In this document: positions 1-5,109 of the stretch, in pieces
Numbering within the stretch: the stretch's first letter is position 1
How the letters are laid out: the number at the start of each line of letters is the position of its first letter
NCBI GenBank assembly: GCA_001897035.1
Contig: MKRS01000696.1
Coordinates: 1 to 5,465, forward strand
DNA length: 5,465 nucleotides
Reading direction: 5' to 3'
DNA from: Bacteroidales bacterium 45-6
GTDB lineage: Bacteria > Bacteroidota > Bacteroidia > Bacteroidales > Dysgonomonadaceae
Notes under the pieces: generated by a model
Databases searched by the model: none
Told to the model about the DNA's origin: nothing
Seen by the model: the letters and a program-made list of their open reading frames with translations, nothing else
Made by a program: the position numbers and the translations under genes

Positions 1-13
1 GCTCTTCCGATCT
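1..13. other. Illumina adapter remnant at contig end
   Basis: The first 13 bases, GCTCTTCCGATCT, are identical to the 3' end shared by Illumina TruSeq-type adapters and stop exactly where genomic-looking AT-rich sequence starts. Its position at base 1, with the insert following directly, is what untrimmed adapter carried into an assembly looks like. These bases should not be treated as part of the genome. A chance match of 13 bases exactly at a contig end is very unlikely. Confidence 0.93.
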
Positions 14-225
14 TTTTTCTTGCTTCAATTTTTCAACCCACAAAAATATAAATGTAAAATCTGAATGTTTAGCTTTCGCCGTTAAAAAAGATTAACCCGC
101 AAGCGGTGATTTTGACTTGTTTGTGAATCTTTCACAAAGGTAGGTCAAGCCATTGATTTTTCACTTTACTTAAGGATAGAAAAGGGATGGTGTTTGCAAC
201 AAATAGCAATTTTTTTTCTATGTTT
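14..225. other. Non-coding contig-end region downstream of the deacetylase gene
   Basis: This is 212 bases of AT-rich sequence with no credible gene; the reading frames crossing it are antisense shadows of the deacetylase gene. It contains the palindrome at 120-138, a small CCGC-AA-GCGG hairpin near 97-106, and CAAAAATA at 41-48, which on the minus strand reads TATTTTTG and fits the Bacteroidota -7 box pointing off the contig. No matching -33 TTG is visible for that box, so a promoter there is only a possibility. Confidence 0.5.
120..138. repeat. 8-bp-arm palindrome TTTGTGAA-TCT-TTCACAAA
   Basis: The arms TTTGTGAA (120-127) and TTCACAAA (131-138) are perfect reverse complements around a 3-base centre. 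It lies about 90 bases past the stop codon of the leftward deacetylase gene. The TGTGA...TCACA core resembles sites of CRP/FNR-type regulators, but the spacer between the half-sites is 5 bases rather than 6. It could be an operator for a gene beyond the contig end or a weak transcript-end hairpin; there is no adjoining T tract. Confidence 0.4.
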
Positions 226-1029
226 TTAGTGAGTTTGTTGTTGCTGCCTGATGTATTTGGCCACCTCCACCATTGGGGCCACCCAAATATCTTTCTCTCT
301 TTGCTTGAGGTATTCAAGCAGTTTGCGGTGCTCTTCCAGCTCCACGTTGATACCGTGCCCTCCACCAACTCCGTGGAAGATAAAGACAATCACCGAGCCG
401 GCTGTCTCTGCGGCCTTCACTTCAGCAATCATTTGCTCAGCAGTGCTTTGGTTCTCTCCAAAAGCATTTACGTTCGACAAATCAATTTCCTTCAACTGGT
501 CAAACTCAGGCTCCGCTCCTCGGGCGGCCAAAAAGTCGTTTTTTAGATTGTCATAAAAAGGTACGCCTCCGATGGTGAGGTCTCCACATGGATATGCGAA
601 TGTGCGCTCTGTTTTGCCATCGATGGCTTCTAACAATACGTTGGTGGCTTTGATCTCGGTGACGGCTCTTTGGATGGTGTATTTTGACAAATCGTTTTCA
701 CTTGCCACCCATCCTCTCCCCGGCAAACTTGCGTCGCAAGGGTGTGTGAGCGTGTGGTTTCCAAGCTCGTGGCCTTCCTTTGCCGCTTTTCGCCATTCTT
801 CTATTCGGTTGGCCACTGCTGAGGAAGAACCAATCAGGTAGAAAGTACCTCGGAAATGAAAAGCGTCCAACATGGGAATGACTTTGTCGAGATGTATGTT
901 CAATGCATCGTCGTAGGTGAGTACTACCGCGCATCTCTTTCCATTCCATTGCCGGTCTGGAGTTTGAGCATAAGCGGAATTGGTCAATAGGAAGCAGCAT
1001 GCAATCCAGAGGTTCTTCATTTTTATCAT
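226..1029 (-). CDS. Secreted polysaccharide deacetylase (NodB homology, CE4-like)
   Basis: The 267-residue product is a carbohydrate esterase family 4-type enzyme, predicted to remove N- or O-acetyl groups from a cell-wall or exopolysaccharide sugar outside the inner membrane. An N-terminal signal peptide (hydrophobic about residues 7-20) ends in AYA, so signal peptidase I should cut after Ala21. The NodB motifs are in order: TYDDA at 38-42 (Asp40 catalytic base, Asp41 metal ligand), HELGNHTLTHP at 87-97 (metal ligands His92 and His96), RTFAYPCGD at 142-150, FLAARG at 166-171, and FIFHGVGG at 216-223 (catalytic His219). All key residues are present, so it is probably active. A second ATG three codons in (1018-1020) is an equally reasonable start, since no Shine-Dalgarno site separates them. 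The gene follows the TonB_C gene by 109 bases on the same strand. The actual substrate cannot be read from the sequence. Confidence 0.9.
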   Translation of the reverse strand: MIKMKNLWIACCFLLTNSAYAQTPDRQWNGKRCAVVLTYDDALNIHLDKVIPMLDAFHFRGTFYLIGSSSAVANRIEEWRKAAKEGHELGNHTLTHPCDASLPGRGWVASENDLSKYTIQRAVTEIKATNVLLEAIDGKTERTFAYPCGDLTIGGVPFYDNLKNDFLAARGAEPEFDQLKEIDLSNVNAFGENQSTAEQMIAEVKAAETAGSVIVFIFHGVGGGHGINVELEEHRKLLEYLKQREKDIWVAPMVEVAKYIRQQQQTH

Positions 1030-1104
1030 GGAAAAAAATTAATTTTATTCAAATCGTTTTTCTTGTCTAAATAAGGATTGTTGCCGACTCGGATGTTAGG
1101 CAAA

Positions 1105-1120
1105 GGGGGGGGCAAAAATA
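1105..1120 (-). promoter_or_regulatory. Possible -7 box followed by C8 tract, upstream of the deacetylase gene
   Basis: On the minus strand TATTTTTG (1120 to 1113) fits the Bacteroidota -7 consensus TAnnTTTG, and it is followed immediately by eight C residues (1112 to 1105; G8 on the plus strand). A start site some 5-8 bases after the box would fall inside the homopolymer. No TTG is visible at the expected -33 distance. The box may therefore be weak, and the deacetylase gene may instead be co-transcribed with the TonB_C gene. Confidence 0.35.
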
Positions 1121-1138
1121 AGCTACTAACTGATTTAT

Positions 1139-1939
1139 TTAGAACGGACTGAAACGTATGGGGATCACAAAGTAATAACTTGTGGGTCTTCCTTTGAGTG
1201 AGCCAGGATTCCATTTTGGCATTTGGGAAACAATACGGGCGGCCTCCCGGTCGAGATCTGGATTCACTCCTTCCAGAACCGTGACATCGGACACATTGCC
1301 TTTCTTGTCAATTACAAAGCGTACTTTCACTAGCCCATGTACGCCCTTTTGTGCCATGCTTTTCGGATAGCTCAAGTTTTTTCCAATATATTTGTAAAGA
1401 GCAGATATTCCCCCTTCGAATGAGGGGAGCTCCCTGTATGGTGTATATTCAATTTTTTCTCCTTTCTCATTGAAACAATCGCCAGACACGCATTCTCCTT
1501 TTTTCCATTTTTCGGATCTGCTCATTATTCCATTTGCAAAATACATGGTTAAATCGCCTTCGAGCCTGTCGTCAATATAGTGTGACTTGATTCTTGTTTT
1601 ACCCGAACTATACCATTCTGTATAGTTGCCGTTTTTTATCTGTAGAGTGCCTTTGGAATTGGTTCTGTTGTCCTTCTTGTCGTAAGCTTCATATTCAGCC
1701 ATTGGCTCTCCAGACGACAAGTAAGAGATCTTCACTGGATGCGTTTTCGCATTGAATTCTTCTTTGATGCCGAATGCAGTTGCTAAATCTCGGGGACATT
1801 CTTCAATATAGTCAATGTCATCCAACTTATAATAGATTGTGTCGCCCGTTTGCTTTGGATTTGATTGGGCGAGTGTAATCTCCGTGGAAACGAAGAGGAA
1901 AATGGCTACAAGTACTAATCTTAGAAATACTGTTTGCAT
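1139..1939 (-). CDS. Secreted protein with MORN-type repeats and a TonB C-terminal domain
   Basis: The 266-residue product begins with a signal peptide (hydrophobic about residues 5-17, cleavage likely after TLA, Ala24). The middle region (about 65-160) has short repeats of the form NGNYTEWYSSGKTRIKSHY and LTMYFANGIMSRSEKW, resembling the MORN_2/YwqK-type strand repeats common in this phylum. The C-terminal 90 residues (about 172-263) form a TonB_C domain: PSFEGG, NLSYP (Tyr191-Pro192), GLVKVRFVID, and MPKWNPG (240-246), ending in IPIRF. Unlike classical TonB there is no N-terminal membrane anchor followed by a Pro-rich spacer, so if the signal peptide is cleaved the protein would be periplasmic or surface-exposed. 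Coupling to the ExbBD motor is then doubtful, and a structural or protein-binding role is as likely. Automatic annotation usually calls such proteins 'energy transducer TonB'. The role is inferred from the domains only. Confidence 0.86.
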   Translation of the reverse strand: MQTVFLRLVLVAIFLFVSTEITLAQSNPKQTGDTIYYKLDDIDYIEECPRDLATAFGIKEEFNAKTHPVKISYLSSGEPMAEYEAYDKKDNRTNSKGTLQIKNGNYTEWYSSGKTRIKSHYIDDRLEGDLTMYFANGIMSRSEKWKKGECVSGDCFNEKGEKIEYTPYRELPSFEGGISALYKYIGKNLSYPKSMAQKGVHGLVKVRFVIDKKGNVSDVTVLEGVNPDLDREAARIVSQMPKWNPGSLKGRPTSYYFVIPIRFSPF

Positions 1940-2014
1940 TGTTTTTGACTATTTTAGACGAACACTGTGCTTTAGGAGCAGTGCTTTTGGTTTTACTTTT
2001 CATGTTTTGATTTT

Positions 2015-2022
2015 CAAAAATA
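2015..2022 (-). promoter_or_regulatory. Leftward -7 box for the TonB_C gene
   Basis: CAAAAATA on the plus strand reads TATTTTTG on the minus strand, matching TAnnTTTG. It lies 75 bases before the start codon at 1939, giving a leader of roughly 70 bases. The -33 element is poor: there is no TTG at 19-21 bases, only GTTTC somewhat closer than usual. Confidence 0.45.
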
Positions 2023-2250
2023 ATAAAATTAATTGCAGAAACCTGTCTGGCAATGCAGAAAACTCAAAGAATCACGAAAAGTGTCCTTATGCGCCCCTCT
2101 ATACTGCGTGTTTTCCTGTCGGGGGGCGGCAAAATGGGATTAGTCGTCGATAGAATTATTCAATAGCCCAATGACTCCTCTCGAATGTCCGTGCAATGGG
2201 CTGTTTGGCTTGTTCTCAGGTCTTTTTGGTTGATACTTTCTGCACTTGGT

Positions 2251-2281
2251 TTTGTCGGTGTCCCTGAAATGCCTAATTTTG
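2251..2281 (+). promoter_or_regulatory. Bacteroidota-type promoter for dusB
   Basis: TTTG at 2251-2254, a 19-base spacer, then TAATTTTG at 2274-2281 match the -33/-7 consensus of the phylum's main sigma factor exactly. Transcription should begin near 2286-2290, leaving a leader of about 45 bases before the ATG at 2332. That leader contains ATCCC (2301-2305) and GGGAT (2316-2320), which could pair and cover the only purine-rich ribosome-binding candidate. Confidence 0.72.
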
Positions 2282-2331
2282 CAGTAAATATTACTACCAG
2301 ATCCCGTTTTTGAGAGGGATAGATTATTTTT

Positions 2332-3336
2332 ATGAAAATAGGCAATATAGAATTTAGAAAAAATCCCGTCTTCCTGGCTCCCATGGAAGACGTTACAGAT
2401 ATATGTTTCCGCCACTTGTGCAAAAGGTTCGGCGTGGACATGGTATATACCGAGTTTGTGTCGAGTGATGCCTTGATCCGCGAGATCAACAAGACAATGC
2501 AAAAAATAGAACTTGGCGAGGGCGAACGGCCTGTTGCCATACAGATTTATGGGCGTGAAGTGGATGCGATGGTGGAAGCTGCCAAAATGTGCGAGGAGGC
2601 GAATCCCGACATCATCGACATCAATTTTGGATGCCCCGTGAAAAAAGTGGCGGGCAAAGGAGCTGGCTCCGGCATGATGAAAACTCCCGACTTGATGGTG
2701 GACATCGTGCGTGAGGTGGTGAAGGCTGTGAACCTGCCCGTGACCGTGAAGACTCGCCTTGGCTGGGACAACGACTCGCGCATCATCGTTGACTTGGCGG
2801 AGGAACTGCAGGATGTGGGTATTCAGGCACTGACCATTCATGGGCGCACCCGCTGCCAGATGTACAAGGGCGATGCCGACTGGTCACTTATCAAGGCGGT
2901 GAAGGACAATGCCCGGATGCGGATTCCAATTATCGGCAACGGCGATGTCACTACACCCGAAATGGTGAAGCAGCGTTTTGAGGAAACGGGGGTAGATGCA
3001 GTGATGATCGGCCGCGGAGCCATCGGCAATCCCTGGCTTTTCGCGGAGGTCCGCCATTATCTGGACACGGGCGAGAAATTGCCGAAGAGGGCTTTCGGGG
3101 ATTACGTGGATGTGCTGAAAGAACACATTGTCGAAAATATAAACCGGGTGGGGGAGAAAGGCGGCATTCTGCACAGCCGACGCCACTTGGCGGCAACGAG
3201 CGTTTTCAAAGGCATTCCCGATTTTCGGCAGACACGCATTGACATGTTGCGTGCCAACACGAAAGAAGAGTTGTTCGGGGTATTGGACAAAGTCGTGGAA
3301 ACCGTTGTGCATCCTGCTTTTGCCGACTTTCAGTAG
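2332..3336 (+). CDS. dusB: tRNA-dihydrouridine synthase, DusB type
   Basis: The 334-residue product is a flavoenzyme that reduces specific uridines in tRNA to dihydrouridine, using FMN and NADPH, in the cytoplasm. Length and motifs are normal for the family. The TIM-barrel start VFLAPMEDVTD (13-23) binds FMN. The signature INFGCPVKKV (97-106) carries the catalytic Cys101. Further FMN contacts are Gln71 in AIQIYG, Lys140 in VTVKTRLG, His170 in TIHGRTR, Asn203-Gly204-Asp205 and Gly227-Arg228-Gly229 in MIGRGAIGNPW. The last 90 or so residues form the helical tRNA-binding domain. The ATG start sits directly upstream of the first conserved strand and 50 bases from a consensus promoter. The assignment to DusB rather than another Dus subfamily rests on the GCPVKKV and GRGAIGNPW motifs; which uridine is modified is inference. 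The neighbours are unrelated in function. Confidence 0.96.
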   Translation: MKIGNIEFRKNPVFLAPMEDVTDICFRHLCKRFGVDMVYTEFVSSDALIREINKTMQKIELGEGERPVAIQIYGREVDAMVEAAKMCEEANPDIIDINFGCPVKKVAGKGAGSGMMKTPDLMVDIVREVVKAVNLPVTVKTRLGWDNDSRIIVDLAEELQDVGIQALTIHGRTRCQMYKGDADWSLIKAVKDNARMRIPIIGNGDVTTPEMVKQRFEETGVDAVMIGRGAIGNPWLFAEVRHYLDTGEKLPKRAFGDYVDVLKEHIVENINRVGEKGGILHSRRHLAATSVFKGIPDFRQTRIDMLRANTKEELFGVLDKVVETVVHPAFADFQ

Positions 3337-3364
3337 CAAAACAAAGATTTTGGTGGCAAACAGC

Positions 3365-3394
3365 TTGCTTTGCAAAAAATATTAAGTAGTTTTG
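3365..3394 (+). promoter_or_regulatory. Promoter for the GIN-domain gene, overlapping the dusB terminator
   Basis: TTG at 3365-3367, a 19-base spacer, then TAGTTTTG at 3387-3394 fit the phylum's promoter consensus with ideal spacing. The -7 box lies inside the left arm of the inverted repeat at 3384-3422. A start site near 3399-3402 would fall in the loop, so this transcript would contain only the right arm and have a leader of about 30 bases. Confidence 0.6.
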
Positions 3395-3422
3395 AGAAAA
3401 ATATCTAATCTCAAAACTACTT
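3384..3422 (+). terminator. 14-bp inverted repeat, likely intrinsic terminator of dusB
   Basis: AAGTAGTTTTGAGA (3384-3397) and TCTCAAAACTACTT (3409-3422) are perfect complements around an 11-base loop, 47 bases after the dusB stop. The right arm runs into T at 3421-3425. On the opposite strand the other arm is also followed by a T-rich run, so it could work both ways. The stem is AT-rich, which weakens it, but its length compensates. It ends only 7 bases before the next start codon. Confidence 0.75.
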
Positions 3423-3429
3423 TTTGTAT

Positions 3430-4152
3430 ATGAAACAGAGACTCTTTGCTTTTGCCATCATCGCATTGGCCCTTTTCAATCCGTCTTGCAAGCCCAAAAA
3501 TGCGCCGTCGGGTAAAATCATTTCCAAGGAAATTCCAGTTTCGGAATATTCAGTAATCTCATCCGCATTGCCTGCCAATATAATTTACGAGCAAACCGAT
3601 GGACCTGCCTACCTCAAGCTTGATGTTGACCAAAGCGTACTCGATAAACTGGATATTAACGTCAAGGACAGCGTTTTGCAACTCAATTTCAAATCGGGAA
3701 TTTCCCTGAATCTTCATACCGAGAAGTGGGTTGTGCGCACCAACTCCAAAATGTTGAAATTAGTTTCTATCACGGGTGCGGGCAACTTCAAATTGAAGCA
3801 TCTGTCGGGCGCCAAACGGTTGGACGTTCGCATGGAAGGAGCCGGCAATTTTGAAGCAGATAGTCTTCACTGCGTGAGCTTTGCTTTGACAGTCAGCGGA
3901 GTAGGTAATGCCAAGGTGAAAGGAACAGCCGAGGCGGCAGCCTACAATCTGGCTGGTGTGGGAAATGTGGAAGCCGATAATTTCCATGTGAAGAGCTTGC
4001 GCGTTTTCCTGAGCGGTGCCGGCAATGCCGACGTGAGCGCGAGCGACTATTTGTTTGTGGGCTTGAAAGGCGCTGGGAATGTGACATACAAGACCAAGCC
4101 TAAAAAGCTCGAAACAGACATTCAGGGGGTGGGAAAAGTGACTCAAAAGTGA
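3430..4152 (+). CDS. GIN-domain (DUF2807) protein, putative lipoprotein
   Basis: The 240-residue product is an exported protein of the GIN/DUF2807 group ('putative auto-transporter adhesin head' in databases), common in Bacteroidota but of unproven function. A hydrophobic segment (about residues 5-16) leads to NPSC, so Cys20 may be lipid-modified; Asn at position -3 makes the lipobox atypical, and simple secretion is the alternative. After a non-repetitive strand-rich part (30-112) come seven copies of G-[AV]-G-[NK], at 116, 137, 157, 176, 196, 214 and 233, spaced 18-21 residues, as expected for a beta-solenoid with one turn per repeat. The last copy has Lys instead of Asn. A TTG six bases upstream (3424) is in frame but lies in the terminator T run, so I chose the ATG at 3430. 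The gene has its own promoter candidate just upstream. A role in surface binding or envelope structure is inference. Confidence 0.88.
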   Translation: MKQRLFAFAIIALALFNPSCKPKNAPSGKIISKEIPVSEYSVISSALPANIIYEQTDGPAYLKLDVDQSVLDKLDINVKDSVLQLNFKSGISLNLHTEKWVVRTNSKMLKLVSITGAGNFKLKHLSGAKRLDVRMEGAGNFEADSLHCVSFALTVSGVGNAKVKGTAEAAAYNLAGVGNVEADNFHVKSLRVFLSGAGNADVSASDYLFVGLKGAGNVTYKTKPKKLETDIQGVGKVTQK

Positions 4153-4172
4153 CACTTGGTAGTGAACAAGTG
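4153..4172 (+). promoter_or_regulatory. Hairpin directly after the GIN gene stop, competing with the terminator
   Basis: CACTTG (4153-4158) and CAAGTG (4167-4172) pair around an 8-base loop, starting with the base after the TGA stop. The right arm shares 4168-4172 with the left arm of the downstream terminator-like stem, so both cannot form together. This is the geometry of an antiterminator, but it could be chance in short AT-rich sequence. Confidence 0.3.
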
Positions 4173-4214
4173 AATGTGAAGATTTGAATTAGAGAATTTT
4201 TCATTCACTTTTTT
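4168..4214 (+). terminator. Intrinsic terminator-like hairpin between the GIN and glycosylase genes
   Basis: AAGTGAATG (4168-4176) and CATTCACTT (4202-4210) are perfect 9-bp complements, followed by T at 4209-4214. The inner part can add a few A-T and G-T pairs after one mismatch. The 25-base loop is long and the stem AT-rich, so termination may be partial. No TAnnTTTG box lies between it and the glycosylase gene, which may therefore depend on read-through. Confidence 0.6.
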
Positions 4215-4248
4215 GTTCTCTCGTTCTCTTGAACACAATCTTGATGAT

Positions 4249-4833
4249 ATGCCTGAAATAGAACAACACCCTCTTTCTCCATTTTTGCCACCCAATGCCA
4301 AGTTGCTGATGCTGGGGAGTTTTCCACCGCCCAAAAGTCGTTGGAAGATGAATTTTTATTATCCGAACCTGCAAAACGACATGTGGCGGATTTTCGGTCT
4401 GGCGTTTTTCCAGAATAAAGATTATTTCCTGAACGAAAGCAAGAATGGTTTCAATCAGCTACTGATACAGCAATTTTTGTGTTGGAAAGGTATTGCCTTG
4501 AGCGATACGGCGTTCAGGGTGGTGCGTCTCAAGGAAAATGCTTCCGATAAATTCCTCGACATTGTTGAAAAAATAGATTTGGAGCGTATTTTGGAACTGA
4601 TTTCCGGATGCGATGCCATTGCGGCCACAGGCGAAAAAGCGGCGGAAACACTCCTGTCTATTGTGTCGCCAGGCCTGGAAGTCCCTTCCCCGGGCAATTT
4701 TGTAAATGTCGATTACCAAAACAGATCCTTGGCCGTATGGCGGATGCCTTCCTCGTCACGTGCCTACCCCAAGCCGCTGGAAGAAAAGGCGGAGGCGTAC
4801 AAACGGATGTTTTTGTCTGTTGGGCTGTTGTAA
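4249..4833 (+). CDS. Uracil-DNA glycosylase superfamily protein
   Basis: The 194-residue product belongs to the uracil-DNA glycosylase superfamily, in a branch resembling Mug/TDG and deoxyinosine glycosylases; it should cut a damaged or deaminated base from DNA to start base excision repair. Motif A is LMLGSFPPPKSRW (20-32), followed by NFYYPNLQNDMW (35-46), where Asn43 before the aromatic pair takes the place of the NxFW segment of related enzymes. VWRMPSSSRAYP (163-174) replaces the LPSTSPAN-type loop that inserts into DNA. There is no four-cysteine iron-sulfur cluster, which argues against families 4 and 5. The chosen ATG precedes the first conserved strand; an in-frame TTG at 4213 would add 12 residues lying in the terminator T run and is less likely. 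The base removed (uracil, hypoxanthine or other) cannot be told from sequence. No obvious promoter of its own is visible. Confidence 0.82.
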   Translation: MPEIEQHPLSPFLPPNAKLLMLGSFPPPKSRWKMNFYYPNLQNDMWRIFGLAFFQNKDYFLNESKNGFNQLLIQQFLCWKGIALSDTAFRVVRLKENASDKFLDIVEKIDLERILELISGCDAIAATGEKAAETLLSIVSPGLEVPSPGNFVNVDYQNRSLAVWRMPSSSRAYPKPLEEKAEAYKRMFLSVGLL

Positions 4834-5075
4834 TCGCGATGCTTCGTGCTTGTTCCTGTCTTTTAGCACGAAAGTGAGGTATGCGCTATGTCGTAACTTT
4901 TCGAAGGGTGTTCCTCATTTTACCCTTTGTTTCCAAGCCATAATTAAGCCATGTATTTCGAACACAGCTACGCCCTACTATCCAGTGACGGATGGCAGAC
5001 AAGGTGTTAGGACAGAAAATCAAGATGCCAGATGGAAGATCAACGGCTCAATAAGCAAAAATATAGTGAAAAACA
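4834..5075. other. Non-coding stretch between the glycosylase gene and the rplM promoter
   Basis: I see no credible gene in this stretch. It holds two hairpins: TTCGTGCT (4843-4850) with AGCACGAA (4865-4872), and AAGGGT (4904-4909) with ACCCTT (4922-4927), extendable by a few wobble pairs. A short ATCC/GGAT stem occurs near 4980-4995. The rest shows no tRNA-like cloverleaf, repeat or recognisable coding remnant. Confidence 0.5.
4902..4934 (+). terminator. Possible terminator of the glycosylase gene
   Basis: AAGGGT (4904-4909) pairs with ACCCTT (4922-4927); outward C-G and G-T pairs and one inner G-T pair lengthen the stem to about 9. It is followed by TTGTTTCC, only moderately T-rich. It lies some 70 bases past the stop and is the best terminator candidate before the rplM promoter. 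The hairpin at 4843-4872 has a stronger stem but no T run. Confidence 0.35.
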
Positions 5076-5106
5076 TTTGATAATTAGCCCAAAAGTCGTA
5101 TCTTTG
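5076..5106 (+). promoter_or_regulatory. Strong Bacteroidota promoter for rplM
   Basis: TTTG at 5076-5079, a 19-base spacer, then TATCTTTG at 5099-5106, followed by C, match the phylum consensus perfectly; TATCTTTG is the form often found before highly expressed genes. Transcription should begin near 5110-5114, giving a leader of about 125 bases. Confidence 0.85.
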
Positions 5107-5109
5107 CGA

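Larger units (their letters stand above)
1940..2331. other. Divergent intergenic region between the TonB_C gene and dusB
   Basis: These 392 bases hold no credible gene; the open frames here are short and lack family resemblance. They contain a leftward -7 box at 2015-2022, a weak 5-bp hairpin (CACTG at 1963-1967, CAGTG at 1979-1983) in the leftward leader, a wide inverted repeat (AGCCCA at 2165-2170, TGGGCT at 2197-2202) and the rightward dusB promoter at 2251-2281. The stretch at about 2040-2160 shows nothing I can assign. Confidence 0.6.

Noticed and set aside
97..106. CCGC-AA-GCGG hairpin as terminator of the deacetylase gene
   Set aside because: The stem is only 4 bp with a 2-base loop, which cannot fold stably, and it lies 120 bases past the stop codon; the T-rich run following on the minus strand is probably just AT-rich background.
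120..138. Palindrome as a true CRP binding site
   Set aside because: The half-site spacer is 5 bases instead of 6 and there is no promoter of a known gene next to it in the window, so it is reported only as an unassigned palindrome.
187..556. Plus-strand open frames opposite the deacetylase C-terminus
   Set aside because: The minus-strand frame contains all catalytic motifs of the deacetylase; the plus-strand products resemble nothing.
2165..2202. AGCCCA/TGGGCT inverted repeat as terminator or riboswitch
   Set aside because: Only 6 bp separated by 26 bases, no T tract, and upstream of the dusB promoter so it is not in a known transcript.
2140..2841. Long minus-strand open frame overlapping the start of dusB
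   Set aside because: It is antisense to dusB, rich in His/Ser as expected from reversed codons, and has no recognisable domain; dusB motifs are complete on the plus strand.
2884..3375. Minus-strand open frames across the second half of dusB
   Set aside because: They are antisense shadows of a well-conserved gene, with low-complexity composition and no start context.
4834..5075. tRNA or small RNA gene in the gap before rplM
   Set aside because: No cloverleaf with an anticodon arm and T-loop, and no internal promoter box with a matching strong terminator was found.
4706..5080. Plus-strand frame running from inside the glycosylase gene to the rplM promoter
   Set aside because: It is out of frame with the conserved glycosylase, has no plausible start signal, and ends within the -33 element of the rplM promoter.
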